Of a stretch of 64,000 nucleotides of DNA, positions 1-10,587 are shown piece after piece. The stretch is from Pseudorhizobium flavum (GTDB taxonomy: Bacteria; Pseudomonadota; Alphaproteobacteria; Rhizobiales; Rhizobiaceae). The notes below the pieces were generated by a model, which was given only the letters and a program-made list of their open reading frames with translations, was not told the DNA's origin and did not search any database. The position numbers and the translations under genes are program-made. The first letter of the stretch is position 1. Each line of letters opens with the position of its first letter. Location of the stretch: contig NZ_LR723670.1 in NCBI RefSeq assembly GCF_902502825.2, positions 1,426,001-1,490,000 of the forward strand, given 5' to 3'.

Positions 1-731
1 CCTACTTCCGCCCCGGCGGCGTTCATCAGGACCTGCCGCCGGAACTGGTCGAGGATATCGGCGCCTGGTGCGATCCCTTCCTCGGGACGCTGGACGACAT
101 CGACGACCTGCTGACCGGCAACCGTATCTTCAAGCAGCGCAACGTCGATATTGGCGTCGTAAGCCTCGACGACTGCTGGGCCTGGGGCTTCTCCGGCGTC
201 ATGGTCCGCGGTTCCGGCGCCGCATGGGACCTGCGCAAGTCGCAGCCCTACGAGTGCTACGCCGACATGGACTTCGACATTCCGATCGGCAAGAACGGCG
301 ACTGTTTCGATCGCTACCTGATCCGCATGATCGAGATGCGTGAGTCGGTGAAGATCATGAAGCAGTGCGTTAACCGTCTCTTGGGCGACGCCCGGGTTGG
401 TCCCGTCTCCTCGTTGGACGGCAAGGTCGTGCCGCCCAAGCGTGGCGAGATGAAGCGTTCGATGGAAGCGCTGATCCACCACTTCAAGCTCTACACGGAA
501 GGCTATCACGTGCCGGCCGGCGAAGTGTATGCGGCGGTCGAGGCGCCGAAGGGTGAGTTCGGCGTCTATCTCGTCGCCGACGGGACGAACAAGCCATATC
601 GCCTGAAGATCCGGGCGCCGGGCTATGCCCATCTGCAGGCAATGGACTTCATGTGCCGTGGTCACCAGTTGGCCGACGTCTCGGCGATCCTTGGCTCGCT
701 CGACATCGTGTTCGGCGAGGTCGATCGCTGA
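1..731 (+). CDS. nuoD: NADH-quinone oxidoreductase subunit D, 3' part (5' end outside window)
   Basis: This is the C-terminal part of the 49-kDa-type subunit of complex I, which helps form the quinone-binding site of the peripheral arm. The reading frame is open from the first base (codons start at position 3) and gives about 242 residues. It begins with the family motif [12 protein letters not shown] and ends GEVDR, the usual NuoD C-terminus. The segment [13 protein letters not shown] near the end is also typical. The gene is truncated only by the window edge. nuoE follows after about 70 bases in the same direction, so it belongs to the nuo operon. Identification rests on family knowledge and on the operon. 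Confidence 0.97.
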   Translation, partial: YFRPGGVHQDLPPELVEDIGAWCDPFLGTLDDIDDLLTGNRIFKQRNVDIGVVSLDDCWAWGFSGVMVRGSGAAWDLRKSQPYECYADMDFDIPIGKNGDCFDRYLIRMIEMRESVKIMKQCVNRLLGDARVGPVSSLDGKVVPPKRGEMKRSMEALIHHFKLYTEGYHVPAGEVYAAVEAPKGEFGVYLVADGTNKPYRLKIRAPGYAHLQAMDFMCRGHQLADVSAILGSLDIVFGEVDR

Positions 732-804
732 TGGCTTCCGCAACCGCAATCACGGGCGCCGTTTTCCGGCAGCCCGCTTCCAAGACTGATAAGGCGTAAG
801 AAGA

Positions 805-1752
805 ATGTCTGTTCGTCGACTGGCCGAAGACAATGTGCAACCCGCTGCGTTCGCCTTCAACGAGGAAAACGCTGCCTGGGCTGAGGCCACCATCCGCAAG
901 TATCCGGAAGGCCGCCAGCAGTCCGCTGTGATCCCGCTTCTCATGCGGGCGCAGGAGCAGGACGGTTGGGTGACGCGGGCCGCTATCGAATACGTCGCCC
1001 AGAAGCTGGGCATGGCCTATATCCGGGTCCTGGAAGTGGCGACATTCTATACGCAGTTCCAGCTGAAGCCGGTCGGTACGCGGGCGCATGTGCAGGTCTG
1101 CGGCACTACGCCCTGCATGCTGCGAGGCGCCGAAGACCTCATCAAGGTCTGCAAGTCGAAGATCCATGCCGAGCCCTTCGAGCTCAACGAGGACGGTACG
1201 CTGTCCTGGGAAGAGGTCGAATGCCAGGGCGCCTGCGTCAATGCCCCGATGGTGATGATCTTCAAGGATGCCTACGAAGACCTGACGCCGACGCAGCTCG
1301 AGCACATCATCGACCGCTTCCATGCAGGCAAGCCCCACGAGATCCCGCCGGGTCCGCAGATCGATCGCCAGTTCTCCGCTCCTGTCGGAGGACCGGTGAC
1401 GCTGACCGAGGAGATCAAGCCTGCGCAGACGAAACTCGAGCCAAAGCCGGAACCGGCAGAAGCCGCGTCTGCGGCAGCAGTGCCTCCGTCCGATGCCGCA
1501 CGCCCAACGGACACGGCCGAAGAGGCCGATCCGTCGATCAAGACGCCGCTGACGGACAAGGAAGGCTCGAAGAAGCGTGTGAAGGCGGCCGAGAAGCAGC
1601 CGCTTTCGGCAACCGCATCGACACCGAAACCGGACAAGAAGCGCGCGGGCGCTGCCGTCGAAGGTGCGCCGCCGGAGCCGGGGACGGTTTCCGGTGACGC
1701 GAAACCGAAGCGGACACGAAAGAAGACGACGCCGGAAGGCGACGCTTCTTAA
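805..1752 (+). CDS. nuoE: NADH-quinone oxidoreductase subunit E with long low-complexity tail
   Basis: This is the 24-kDa-type subunit of complex I, which carries the N1a [2Fe-2S] cluster in the NADH-oxidising module. The four expected cysteines are at residues 99, 104, 140 and 144 (contexts VCGTTPC and ECQGAC). The thioredoxin-like core ends near residue 190. The remaining ~125 residues are rich in Ala, Pro, Glu and Lys and look disordered, so the protein (315 residues) is much longer than bacterial NuoE proteins of about 170-240. In many alphaproteobacteria the NuoE tail ends in a helix-hairpin-helix-like domain. Here that domain is absent and a similar one is found in the separate gene at 3150. 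nuoF follows after about 90 bases. Confidence 0.97.
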   Translation: MSVRRLAEDNVQPAAFAFNEENAAWAEATIRKYPEGRQQSAVIPLLMRAQEQDGWVTRAAIEYVAQKLGMAYIRVLEVATFYTQFQLKPVGTRAHVQVCGTTPCMLRGAEDLIKVCKSKIHAEPFELNEDGTLSWEEVECQGACVNAPMVMIFKDAYEDLTPTQLEHIIDRFHAGKPHEIPPGPQIDRQFSAPVGGPVTLTEEIKPAQTKLEPKPEPAEAASAAAVPPSDAARPTDTAEEADPSIKTPLTDKEGSKKRVKAAEKQPLSATASTPKPDKKRAGAAVEGAPPEPGTVSGDAKPKRTRKKTTPEGDAS

Positions 1753-1839
1753 GGAATGCGAATTCTTGTGCGGCCTTCGCTTGGGCCGCGCGATGCATAA
1801 CAACGGCCGGCAGGTGTCGGCGGACCGGTGGAATAGATC

Positions 1840-3144
1840 ATGCTAAAAGATCAGGATCGCATCTTTACCAATATCTACGGCCTCAAGGACAAGTCCCTGA
1901 AGGGGGCGATGGGCCGTGGCCATTGGGATGGCACCAAGCAGATCCTCGAAAAGGGCAGGGACTGGATCATCGAGGAGATGAAGGCCTCCGGCCTGCGTGG
2001 CCGCGGTGGCGCCGGCTTCCCGACCGGCCTGAAGTGGTCCTTCATGCCGAAGGAATCCGACGGCCGTCCGCATTACCTCGTGGTCAATGCCGACGAATCG
2101 GAGCCCGGCACCTGCAAGGACCGCGACATCATGCGCCATGATCCGCATACGCTGATCGAAGGCTGCGTGATCGCGAGCTTCGCCATGGGCGCGCATGTGG
2201 CCTACATCTATGTCCGCGGCGAGTACATCCGCGAGCGCGAGGCGCTGCAGGCGGCGATCGACGAGTGTTATGATGCCGGTCTTCTCGGCAAGAACAACAA
2301 GCACGGCTGGGACATGGACATCTACGTTCATCACGGCGCCGGCGCTTATATCTGCGGCGAGGAAACGGCGCTGCTCGAGAGCCTCGAAGGCAAGAAGGGC
2401 CAGCCCCGCCTGAAGCCGCCATTCCCGGCGAACATGGGCCTCTACGGCTGCCCGACTACCGTCAACAACGTCGAATCGATCGCGGTGGCTCCGACCATCC
2501 TGCGTCGCGGCGCCGGCTGGTTCTCCTCCATTGGTCGCCCGAACAATGTCGGCACCAAGCTGTTCATGGTCTCCGGCCACGTCAACAAGCCCTGCACCTT
2601 CGAGGAGGCCATGGGCCTGTCGTTCCGGGAGATCATCGATCGCCATTGCGGCGGTATCCGCGGCGGCTGGGACAACCTCCTTGGCGTGATCCCGGGCGGG
2701 GCTTCCTGTCCGGTGGTGCGCGGCGAGGACATGGCCGATGCGATCATGGATTTCGACGGCATGCGCGAGGTGAAGTCCTCCTTCGGCACCGGCGGCATGA
2801 TCGTGATGGACAAGTCGACCGACATCATCAAGGCGATCTGGCGCATTGCTGCCTTCTTCAAGCACGAAAGCTGCGGCCAGTGCACGCCCTGCCGTGAAGG
2901 CACCGGCTGGATGATGCGCGTGCTGGAGCGCATGGTGAAGGGCAATGCGCAGAAGCGCGAGATCGACATGCTGTTCCAGGTCTCCAAGCAGATCGAAGGT
3001 CATACGATCTGCGCGCTTGGCGATGCTGCGGCCTGGCCGATCCAGGGGCTGATCCGGAACTTCCGTCCGGAGATCGAGGCCCGCATCGATCGCTATACGC
3101 ACAACGCCATGGCGCATGGCGCCGTCATGGAAGCAGCGGAGTAA
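1840..3144 (+). CDS. nuoF: NADH-quinone oxidoreductase subunit F
   Basis: This is the 51-kDa-type subunit of complex I. It binds NADH and FMN and carries the N3 [4Fe-4S] cluster. The glycine-rich nucleotide site [10 protein letters not shown] is at residues 54-63. The cluster cysteines are at 345, 348 and 351 (CGQCTPC) and at 391 (ICALGD). The length of 434 residues is normal for the family. It lies between nuoE and a small extra gene that starts 6 bases after its stop, consistent with one transcript. Confidence 0.98.
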   Translation: MLKDQDRIFTNIYGLKDKSLKGAMGRGHWDGTKQILEKGRDWIIEEMKASGLRGRGGAGFPTGLKWSFMPKESDGRPHYLVVNADESEPGTCKDRDIMRHDPHTLIEGCVIASFAMGAHVAYIYVRGEYIREREALQAAIDECYDAGLLGKNNKHGWDMDIYVHHGAGAYICGEETALLESLEGKKGQPRLKPPFPANMGLYGCPTTVNNVESIAVAPTILRRGAGWFSSIGRPNNVGTKLFMVSGHVNKPCTFEEAMGLSFREIIDRHCGGIRGGWDNLLGVIPGGASCPVVRGEDMADAIMDFDGMREVKSSFGTGGMIVMDKSTDIIKAIWRIAAFFKHESCGQCTPCREGTGWMMRVLERMVKGNAQKREIDMLFQVSKQIEGHTICALGDAAAWPIQGLIRNFRPEIEARIDRYTHNAMAHGAVMEAAE

Positions 3145-3149
3145 GAAAC

Positions 3150-3797
3150 GTGGCTAAGCCGGTGAAAGAAAAGCAGGAAGGGGCAACGACGGCGAAGCCG
3201 GCGACGGCTTCCGCCTATGCTGATTTCGCCGAAGCCATGGCCGGCAATCCGCTGGTGGCACAGTCGACAGCGGCAATGGCCGCCGCGACTGCGGTTGGCA
3301 TGAGCATTGCGGGGCAGTTCGCCGGCGCCTTCTTTGGTGCGCTTCAGGGTGCGCTTGAGGCGCAGAACCGGATGACGGGCTCACCGGAGCGCGCAGCCGA
3401 GGCTCCGCGGGAGCCGAAGCCGGAGCAAGCTGCTACCGCTTCTGCACCAGCACCTGCGGAGACGCCGATCTCGAAGCGGAGGTTGGATGCGGGGGAGGCC
3501 CTCAAATCGCCCGCCAAGCGACTGGCAAAGACGCGGGAGGCGAAGCCGGCTTCGGATGCCCGCACCAAGAAGTCGGCGGTCCGCAAGCCCAAGGTGACGA
3601 CAGCTGACGACCTGAAGCAGATCGCCGGTATCGGGCCTAAGCTCGAGAAGGTTCTGAACGGGCAGGGTATCAGCAGCATCAGCCAGATCGCCGCCTGGAC
3701 GGACGCTGATGTCGCGAAGTTCGATGACGCGCTCGGGCTGGACGGGCGCATCCGCCGGGATGATTGGGTGGGCCAGGCCAGGAAGCTGGCGAAGTAA
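3150..3797 (+). CDS. Nuo-operon protein with C-terminal helix-hairpin-helix-like domain
   Basis: This 215-residue protein has no counterpart among the 14 core subunits of complex I. It starts with GTG 6 bases after nuoF. Residues 1-75 contain an Ala/Gly-rich stretch that could be one membrane-associated helix. Residues 80-150 are low-complexity and basic. Residues from about 153 form a compact domain (DDLKQIAGIGPKLE near its start) of the helix-hairpin-helix type, which in other alphaproteobacteria is fused to the end of NuoE or to ribosomal protein L21. I infer that this is the detached NuoE tail domain of the Rhizobiaceae nuo operon. Its role is unknown; position suggests assembly or stabilisation of complex I. 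Nucleic-acid binding is possible from the fold but not shown. Confidence 0.85.
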   Translation: MAKPVKEKQEGATTAKPATASAYADFAEAMAGNPLVAQSTAAMAAATAVGMSIAGQFAGAFFGALQGALEAQNRMTGSPERAAEAPREPKPEQAATASAPAPAETPISKRRLDAGEALKSPAKRLAKTREAKPASDARTKKSAVRKPKVTTADDLKQIAGIGPKLEKVLNGQGISSISQIAAWTDADVAKFDDALGLDGRIRRDDWVGQARKLAK

Positions 3798-3850
3798 GGA
3801 TTTTTCCCCGGCCACGGCTGCGGGATTGAGCACAGGACGTAAGTGATACG

Positions 3851-5932
3851 ATGGCAAAGCTGAAGGTCGACGGCAAGGAAATCGAGGTTCCGGATCATTT
3901 CACGCTGTTGCAGGCGTGCGAGGAAGCCGGTGCCGAGGTTCCGCGGTTCTGTTTCCATGAACGCCTGTCGGTGGCAGGCAACTGCCGCATGTGTCTCGTC
4001 GAGGTGAAGGGCGGCCCGCCAAAGCCTGCAGCCTCCTGCGCCATGGGCGTGCGCGACATCCGCGGCGGCCCGAATGGCGAACTGCCGGAGGTCTTTACCA
4101 ATACGCCGATGGTCAAGAAGGCCCGCGAAGGGGTGATGGAGTTCCTGCTCATCAACCACCCGCTGGATTGCCCGATCTGCGACCAGGGCGGCGAGTGCGA
4201 CCTGCAGGACCAGGCCATGGCCTTCGGCATGGACGCGTCCCGCTATACGGAAAACAAGCGCGCGGTCGAGGACAAGTATATCGGCCCGCTCGTAAAGACC
4301 GTGATGAACCGCTGCATTCACTGCACGCGCTGCGTCCGCTTCACGACTGAGGTCGGCGGAATTTCCGAACTCGGCCTGATCGGCCGTGGCGAGGATGCAG
4401 AGATCACCACCTACCTCGAACATGCGATGACCTCTGAGCTTCAGGGCAACGTCATCGACCTCTGCCCGGTCGGCGCGCTGACCTCGCGGCCTTTCGCCTT
4501 CACGGCCCGTCCGTGGGAATTGGGTAAGACCGAGTCGATCGACGTCATGGATGCTCTCGGCTCGGCTATCCGCGTCGACACGCGCGGCCGGGAAGTCATG
4601 CGCATCATGCCGCGCGTCAACGAACTGGTGAACGAGGAGTGGATCTCCGACAAGACCCGCTTCATCTGGGACGGATTAAAGACCCAGCGCCTCGACCGGC
4701 CCTACGTCCGACGTGACGGTCGCCTGCAGGCAGCAAGCTGGGGCGAGGCCTTCGCGGCGATCAAGGCTGCCGTTTCGGCGACGTCCGCAGACAAGATCGG
4801 CGCGATCGCCGGTGACCTTGCAGCCGTCGAAGAGATGTATGCGCTGAAGGAACTGATCCGCTCCCTCGGTTCGGAGAACCTCGACTGCCGCCAGGACGGC
4901 GCAACGCTTGATCCGTCGCTCGGCCGGGCGAGCTATCTCTTCAACCCGACCATCGAGGGCATCGAGCGCGCCGGCGCGCTTCTGCTGATCGGTGCCAACC
5001 CGCGCCTGGAAGCTGCCGTCCTCAACGCCCGCATCCGCAAGCGGTGGCGTCGCGGCGACTTCCCGATCGGCGTGATCGGCGAGGGCGGCGACCTGCGCTA
5101 TGAATATGAATACCTGGGTTCCGGCCCGGACAGCCTCACCGAGCTCGTCAACGGTTCCGGCAGCTTCCTCGACATTCTGCGCAACGCCAAGAACCCGATG
5201 ATCATCGTCGGGCAGGGCGCGCTGTCGCGTGCTGATGGTGCAGCCATCCTGGCTTCAGCGGCGAAGCTTGCCGGCTCGATCGGCGCGGTCACGGAGGAGT
5301 GGAATGGCTTCGGCGTTCTTCACACCGCCGCATCGCGCGTCGGCGCTCTCGATTTGGGCTTCGTGCCCGGAGCGAAGGGCGTCAACGCAGCAGACATGCT
5401 TGCCAACATGGATGTACTCTTCCTGCTCGGCGCAGATGAACTTGATTTCTCCCGCAAGACGGCGAAGTTCACGGTCTACATCGGCAGCCACGGCGACAAT
5501 GGCGCCCATCATGCAGATGTCATCCTGCCGGCGGCGACCTATACGGAAAAGTCCGGAATCTGGGTCAATACCGAAGGACGCGTGCAAATGGGCAGTCGCG
5601 CCGGCTTCCCGCCGGGCGAGGCCCGCGAGGACTGGGCGATTATCCGCGCTCTTTCCGACGTCCTCGGCAAGAAGCTGCCATTTGATTCGCTCCCGGCGCT
5701 TCGCGCGCAGCTCTATGCAGCCTATCCGCATTTCGCCGATCTGGACGAGATCGCCCCCGGCAACGTCGCTGATGTGGCCACACTGGGGCAAAAAGCCGGT
5801 GAGATGAGCAAGTCGGCATTTGCGTCCCCGATCAAAGACTTCTATTTGACGAACCCGATTGCACGGGCATCGGCCGTGATGGCCGAGTGCTCGGCCCTTG
5901 CCCGCAACAATTTCCAGGCTGCGGCGGAGTAA
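3851..5932 (+). CDS. nuoG: NADH-quinone oxidoreductase subunit G
   Basis: This is the 75-kDa-type subunit of complex I, which conducts electrons from the FMN subunit towards the quinone. The N-terminal [2Fe-2S] ligands are Cys34, 45, 48 and 63. The His-Cys3 cluster is marked by His103 and Cys107, 110 and 116. The next [4Fe-4S] cluster uses Cys155, 158, 161 and 205. The rest is a molybdopterin-oxidoreductase-like domain that carries no cofactor in this family. The length of 693 residues is typical. nuoH starts 8 bases after the stop. Confidence 0.98.
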   Translation: MAKLKVDGKEIEVPDHFTLLQACEEAGAEVPRFCFHERLSVAGNCRMCLVEVKGGPPKPAASCAMGVRDIRGGPNGELPEVFTNTPMVKKAREGVMEFLLINHPLDCPICDQGGECDLQDQAMAFGMDASRYTENKRAVEDKYIGPLVKTVMNRCIHCTRCVRFTTEVGGISELGLIGRGEDAEITTYLEHAMTSELQGNVIDLCPVGALTSRPFAFTARPWELGKTESIDVMDALGSAIRVDTRGREVMRIMPRVNELVNEEWISDKTRFIWDGLKTQRLDRPYVRRDGRLQAASWGEAFAAIKAAVSATSADKIGAIAGDLAAVEEMYALKELIRSLGSENLDCRQDGATLDPSLGRASYLFNPTIEGIERAGALLLIGANPRLEAAVLNARIRKRWRRGDFPIGVIGEGGDLRYEYEYLGSGPDSLTELVNGSGSFLDILRNAKNPMIIVGQGALSRADGAAILASAAKLAGSIGAVTEEWNGFGVLHTAASRVGALDLGFVPGAKGVNAADMLANMDVLFLLGADELDFSRKTAKFTVYIGSHGDNGAHHADVILPAATYTEKSGIWVNTEGRVQMGSRAGFPPGEAREDWAIIRALSDVLGKKLPFDSLPALRAQLYAAYPHFADLDEIAPGNVADVATLGQKAGEMSKSAFASPIKDFYLTNPIARASAVMAECSALARNNFQAAAE

Positions 5933-5939
5933 CAGGAAT

Positions 5940-6986
5940 ATGGACGATACCTTTTTCTCGACCTACGCATGGCCGGCACTGGTGATGATCGGGCAGTCGC
6001 TGCTCGTTCTCGTCTGCCTCCTGGTCTTCATCGCCTATATTCTCTACGCCGACCGCAAGATCTGGGCCGCAGTCCAGCTGCGTCGGGGACCGAACGTCGT
6101 TGGTCCTTGGGGTCTGTTCCAGTCCTTCGCCGACCTCCTGAAGTTCGTCTTCAAGGAGCCGATCATTCCGTCGGGCGCCAACAAGGGTGTCTTCCTGATC
6201 GCTCCGCTGGTGGCAGTGACGCTGGCGCTCGCCACCTGGGCCGTGATCCCGTTCAACGAGAACTGGGTGGTCGCCAACATCAATGTCGGCATTCTCTATG
6301 TGTTCGCGATCTCCTCTCTCGAGGTCTACGGCGTGATCATGTCGGGCTGGGCGTCGAACTCGAAGTATCCGTTCCTCGGTGCGCTCCGCTCGGCCGCGCA
6401 GATGGTGTCCTACGAAGTCTCGATCGGCTTCGTCATCGTCACGGTGCTCCTCTGCGTCGGCTCGCTCAACCTGTCGGACATGGTGTTTGCGCAGAAGGAC
6501 GGCCTCGGCACGATGATGGGCCTGCCGAACTCCTTCCTCGACTGGCACTGGCTGCCGCTCTTCCCGATGTTCATCATCTTCATCATTTCCGGCCTTGCGG
6601 AGACAAACCGTCCGCCCTTCGACCTTCCGGAAGCGGAATCGGAGCTCGTGGCCGGCTACATGGTCGAGTATTCCTCGGCGCCGTACATGATGCTGATGCT
6701 CGGCGAGTATGCGGCGATCCTGCTGATCTGCTCGCTGACGACGATCCTTTTCCTCGGGGGCTGGCTGCCACCGGTCGACATCTGGATACTCAACTGGGTC
6801 CCGGGCATCGTCTGGTTCATCCTGAAGGTCATCTTCATCTTCTTCATCTACTCGATGGTGAAGGCCTTCGTGCCCCGCTACCGCTACGACCAGCTGATGC
6901 GGCTGGGCTGGAAGATCTTCCTCCCGCTCTCGCTCGCCATGGTCGTCATCACAGCATTCGTGCTCAAGCTGATGGGATGGGCCTGA
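5940..6986 (+). CDS. nuoH: NADH-quinone oxidoreductase subunit H
   Basis: This is the ND1-type membrane subunit that joins the membrane arm to the peripheral arm and forms part of the quinone chamber. The 348-residue protein is highly hydrophobic with about eight membrane spans. It shows the conserved DRK and [12 protein letters not shown] segments after the first helix, and [20 protein letters not shown], the acidic loop near the quinone site. The frame is open 42 bases further upstream, but the ATG at 5940 gives the family N-terminus and follows nuoG directly. It is part of the nuo operon. Confidence 0.98.
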   Translation: MDDTFFSTYAWPALVMIGQSLLVLVCLLVFIAYILYADRKIWAAVQLRRGPNVVGPWGLFQSFADLLKFVFKEPIIPSGANKGVFLIAPLVAVTLALATWAVIPFNENWVVANINVGILYVFAISSLEVYGVIMSGWASNSKYPFLGALRSAAQMVSYEVSIGFVIVTVLLCVGSLNLSDMVFAQKDGLGTMMGLPNSFLDWHWLPLFPMFIIFIISGLAETNRPPFDLPEAESELVAGYMVEYSSAPYMMLMLGEYAAILLICSLTTILFLGGWLPPVDIWILNWVPGIVWFILKVIFIFFIYSMVKAFVPRYRYDQLMRLGWKIFLPLSLAMVVITAFVLKLMGWA

Positions 6987-7023
6987 TGGTCCGCTCCCAG
7001 CTCAGCCTCACTGGAGAATAACG

Positions 7024-7515
7024 ATGGCAAGTCTGACACAGGCCGTCAGTTCGCTCTTCCTGAAGGAGTTTGTCGGCGCCTTCTTCCTGTCGATGCGCTA
7101 CTTCTTCAAGCCGAAGGCGACGGTGAACTACCCGTTCGAGAAGAACCCGGTTTCGCCCCGCTTCCGCGGCGAGCATGCACTGCGCCGCTATCCGAATGGC
7201 GAAGAGCGCTGCATCGCCTGCAAGCTGTGCGAGGCGATCTGTCCCGCGCAGGCCATCACGATCGAGGCAGGTCCCCGTCGCAATGACGGCACCCGCCGCA
7301 CGGTGCGCTACGACATCGACATGGTGAAGTGCATCTATTGCGGCTTCTGCCAGGAAGCATGCCCGGTGGACGCGATTGTCGAAGGCCCGAACTTCGAGTT
7401 TTCGACCGAGACGCGCGAAGAGCTCTACTACGACAAGGCGCGGCTTCTGGAGAACGGTGACCGTTGGGAGCGCGAGATCGCTCGCAACATGGCGCAGGAT
7501 GCACCCTACCGCTGA
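7024..7515 (+). CDS. nuoI: NADH-quinone oxidoreductase subunit I
   Basis: This is the 23-kDa-type subunit that carries clusters N6a and N6b and passes electrons to the last cluster before quinone. Two ferredoxin-like 4Fe-4S motifs are intact: Cys63, 66, 69 and 73, and Cys103, 106, 109 and 113. The 163-residue length is standard. The start follows a good ribosome binding site (CTGGAG) a short distance upstream. The 116-base gap to nuoJ is one of the larger spacings inside the operon and contains a hairpin. Confidence 0.98.
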   Translation: MASLTQAVSSLFLKEFVGAFFLSMRYFFKPKATVNYPFEKNPVSPRFRGEHALRRYPNGEERCIACKLCEAICPAQAITIEAGPRRNDGTRRTVRYDIDMVKCIYCGFCQEACPVDAIVEGPNFEFSTETREELYYDKARLLENGDRWEREIARNMAQDAPYR

Positions 7516-7522
7516 CACGGTA

Positions 7523-7541
7523 GCCACCGCATGCCGGTGGC
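7523..7541 (+). other. Hairpin between nuoI and nuoJ
   Basis: A perfect 7-bp inverted repeat, GCCACCG / CGGTGGC with a 5-base loop, starts 8 bases after the nuoI stop. No T tract follows, so it is not a normal terminator. In this long transcript it could act as an mRNA processing or 3'-end stabilising element. The pairing is direct from the sequence; the role is inference. Confidence 0.4.
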
Positions 7542-7631
7542 ATAGGACAGTTTACTGCCCGGCACGCTGATGCGGCCGGATCAAGCGGGGAAGGGCGGGC
7601 TCTTCCTCGATGAAGACGAAAAGGCACCACG

Positions 7632-8246
7632 ATGGCTCTGCAGGCTGTTTTCTTCTATCTCTTTGCGTTCGTCGCGGTGGCGTCGGCGTTCATGGTCATC
7701 TCGTCGCGCAATCCGGTGCATTCGGTGCTTTTCCTGATCCTGGTGTTCTTCAACGCAGCCGGTCTGTTCCTGCTGACGGGCGCAGAGTTCCTGGCGATGA
7801 TCCTGCTGGTCGTCTACATCGGCGCGGTGGCGGTGCTCTTCCTCTTCGTGGTGATGATGCTCGACATCGATTTCACCGAATTGAGGGCAGGCGTCCTTCA
7901 GTATGCGCCGGTGGGCATCCTCATCGGCCTGATCGTCGCTGCCGAACTGATTGTCGTGATCGGCGGCAGCGTACTGACGCCGCAGGCGGCCGAGGCCATC
8001 ACCATGCCGATCCCGAACCCGGCCGTGCGCACCAATACGGCGGCGCTGGGGGACGTGCTATACACGAACTACGTCTACTTCTTCCAGATCGCCGGTCTCG
8101 TGCTTCTGGTCGCCATGATCGGAGCCATCGTGCTGACGCTCCGCCATCGCACGCATATCAAGCGCCAGGATATCTCCAGGCAGGTCGCCCGTAAGCCCGA
8201 GACCGCTGTTGAAGTGGTCAAGGTGAAGTCGGGCCAGGGCCTCTGA
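7632..8246 (+). CDS. nuoJ: NADH-quinone oxidoreductase subunit J
   Basis: This is the ND6-type membrane subunit of complex I. The 204-residue protein has about five membrane helices. The third carries the characteristic VYIGAVAVLFLFVVMML segment, which contains the conserved pi-bulge region. The C-terminal 30 residues are polar and basic, as in other alphaproteobacterial NuoJ. The gene lies between nuoI and nuoK, and 24 bases separate its stop from the nuoK start. Confidence 0.97.
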   Translation: MALQAVFFYLFAFVAVASAFMVISSRNPVHSVLFLILVFFNAAGLFLLTGAEFLAMILLVVYIGAVAVLFLFVVMMLDIDFTELRAGVLQYAPVGILIGLIVAAELIVVIGGSVLTPQAAEAITMPIPNPAVRTNTAALGDVLYTNYVYFFQIAGLVLLVAMIGAIVLTLRHRTHIKRQDISRQVARKPETAVEVVKVKSGQGL

Positions 8247-8270
8247 GGTAGGCGAAGAAGGAATTTGGAC

Positions 8271-8579
8271 ATGGAAATCGGTCTCTCCCATTACCTGACG
8301 GTCAGCGCCATCCTCTTCATCCTAGGCGTGTTCGGCATCTTCCTGAACCGCAAGAACGTCATCATCATCCTGATGTCGATCGAGCTGATCCTGCTCTCCG
8401 TCAACCTCAACATGGTGGCCTTCTCCTCCTACCTGAACGACATCGTCGGCCAGGTTTTCGCATTGTTCATTCTGACCGTGGCAGCCGCCGAGGCAGCCAT
8501 CGGTCTTGCAATTCTCGTCGTCTTCTACCGCAACCGCGGTTCGATCGCCGTCGAAGACGTCAACGTGATGAAGGGCTGA
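8271..8579 (+). CDS. nuoK: NADH-quinone oxidoreductase subunit K
   Basis: This is the ND4L-type subunit, with three membrane helices and two buried glutamates used in proton transfer (in the segments SIELILL and [10 protein letters not shown]). I chose the ATG at 8271, which gives the family-standard 102 residues beginning MEIGLSHYL. An in-frame TTG six bases earlier is also open. nuoL starts 7 bases after the stop. Confidence 0.97.
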   Translation: MEIGLSHYLTVSAILFILGVFGIFLNRKNVIIILMSIELILLSVNLNMVAFSSYLNDIVGQVFALFILTVAAAEAAIGLAILVVFYRNRGSIAVEDVNVMKG

Positions 8580-8586
8580 TCGGGTC

Positions 8587-10587
8587 ATGATCTACAAGGC
8601 AATCGTCTTCCTTCCCCTGATCGGCTTCCTGATCGCCGGCCTGTTCGGCCGCTCGATCGGCGCCAAGGCTTCGGAATACGTCACCAGCGGCCTGATGGTG
8701 ATCGTCGCGATCCTGTCCTGGATCGTCTTCTTCAACGTGGCGATGGCGCATGGCGAAGGCCATGAGGTCATCAAGGTCGAGGTGATGCGCTGGATCCAGT
8801 CCGGCGGCATCGACATCGAGTGGGCCTTCCGGATCGACACGCTGACCGCGGTGATGTTCGTCGTCGTCAACACCGTCTCGACGCTCGTGCACATCTACTC
8901 GATCGGCTACATGCACCACGACCCGCATCGGCCGCGCTTCTTCGCCTACCTGTCGCTCTTCACCTTCGCCATGCTGATGCTGGTGACGGCGGACAACCTG
9001 GCCCAGATGTTCTTCGGCTGGGAAGGGGTGGGTCTCGCCTCCTACCTGCTGATCGGCTTCTGGTACAAGAAGCCGTCGGCATCAGCTGCGGCCATGAAGG
9101 CCTTCATCGTCAACCGCGTCGGCGACTTCGGCTTCCTGCTTGGCATTGCCGGCATCTTCATGCTGTTCGGCTCGATCAACTTCGAGACGATCTTCGCGAC
9201 CGCCGCCAGCTACCTGCCGGCAGAAGGTGCTGCCGAGGGCGGCGAGGTGATCGCCAACATCTTCGGTCTGGAGCTGACGCGCTACGGCGCACTGACCATC
9301 GTCTGCCTGCTGCTCTTCATGGGCGCCATGGGCAAGTCGGCGCAGTTCCTGCTGCACACCTGGCTCCCTGACGCGATGGAAGGTCCGACCCCGGTCTCGG
9401 CTCTCATTCATGCAGCGACCATGGTCACCGCCGGCGTCTTCCTCGTCGCCCGCATGTCGCCGCTCTTCGAACTGTCGCCGGATGCGCTGCTGTTCGTTAC
9501 CATCATCGGTGCGATCACCGCCTTCTTCGCGGCAACCGTGGGCCTCGTGCAGAACGATATCAAGCGCGTCATTGCCTATTCGACCTGCTCGCAGCTCGGT
9601 TACATGTTCGTGGCGCTTGGGGTGGGGGCCTATGGCGCGGCGATCTTCCACCTCTTCACGCACGCCTTCTTCAAGGCCCTGCTGTTCCTCGGTGCCGGCT
9701 CGGTGATCCACGCCGTCGATGGCGAGCAGGACATGCGCTACATGGGTGGGCTGCGCAAGCACATCCCGGTCACCTTCTGGATGATGACGATCGGCACGCT
9801 GGCGCTCACCGGCGTCGGCATCCCGGGTACGATGCTCGGCTTTGCCGGTTTCTTCTCCAAGGACGTGATCATCGAGTCGGCCTATGCCTCCCATTCGGCA
9901 GCATCCGGCTTTGCTTTCACGCTGCTGGTCATTGCCGCGCTGTTCACGAGCTTCTACTCCTGGCGCCTCGCCTTCCTGACCTTCTTCGGCAAGCCACGCG
10001 CCTCGGCAGATGTAATGCATCATGTTCATGAGTCGCCGCAGGTGATGCTGGTGCCGCTCTATATCCTCGGCATCGGCGCTGTCGCCGCGGGCTTCCTGTT
10101 CGAAGGCTACTTCTTCGGCCATGAATATGCCGAGTTCTGGAAGGGTGCGCTGTTCACGCTTCCGGAAAACGAGATCCTCCAGGAGTTCCACCACGTGCCG
10201 CTGCTGGTGAAGTGGAGCCCGTTCATTGCAATGGCTCTTGGCTTCGTCACGGCCTGGTACTTCTACATCAAGTCGCCGGAGACGCCGCGCCGCCTGGCGG
10301 AGTCGCAGAAGGTGCTCTACGAGTTCCTGCTCAACAAGTGGTACTTCGACGAGATCTACGACTTCCTGTTCGTGCGCTCGGCCAAGGCACTCGGTCGCTT
10401 CCTCTGGAAAAAGGGTGACATCGGCGTCATCGACACCTATGGCCCGAACGGCGTGGCCGCCCGAGTTGTCGACGTGACCCGCAGTGTCGTTCGCCTGCAG
10501 TCCGGCTACCTCTATCACTATGCGTTTGCGATGCTGATCGGCGTCGCCGCCCTCGTCACCTGGATGATGCTCGGGAGCTCTATGTAA
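8587..10587 (+). CDS. nuoL: NADH-quinone oxidoreductase subunit L
   Basis: This is the ND5-type antiporter-like proton-pumping subunit. The 666-residue protein has the expected set of membrane helices. It contains the conserved segments [39 protein letters not shown] and the long C-terminal region that forms the lateral helix along the membrane arm. The last base of its stop codon is the first base of the nuoM ATG (TAATG), so the two genes are probably translationally coupled. Confidence 0.98.
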   Translation: MIYKAIVFLPLIGFLIAGLFGRSIGAKASEYVTSGLMVIVAILSWIVFFNVAMAHGEGHEVIKVEVMRWIQSGGIDIEWAFRIDTLTAVMFVVVNTVSTLVHIYSIGYMHHDPHRPRFFAYLSLFTFAMLMLVTADNLAQMFFGWEGVGLASYLLIGFWYKKPSASAAAMKAFIVNRVGDFGFLLGIAGIFMLFGSINFETIFATAASYLPAEGAAEGGEVIANIFGLELTRYGALTIVCLLLFMGAMGKSAQFLLHTWLPDAMEGPTPVSALIHAATMVTAGVFLVARMSPLFELSPDALLFVTIIGAITAFFAATVGLVQNDIKRVIAYSTCSQLGYMFVALGVGAYGAAIFHLFTHAFFKALLFLGAGSVIHAVDGEQDMRYMGGLRKHIPVTFWMMTIGTLALTGVGIPGTMLGFAGFFSKDVIIESAYASHSAASGFAFTLLVIAALFTSFYSWRLAFLTFFGKPRASADVMHHVHESPQVMLVPLYILGIGAVAAGFLFEGYFFGHEYAEFWKGALFTLPENEILQEFHHVPLLVKWSPFIAMALGFVTAWYFYIKSPETPRRLAESQKVLYEFLLNKWYFDEIYDFLFVRSAKALGRFLWKKGDIGVIDTYGPNGVAARVVDVTRSVVRLQSGYLYHYAFAMLIGVAALVTWMMLGSSM

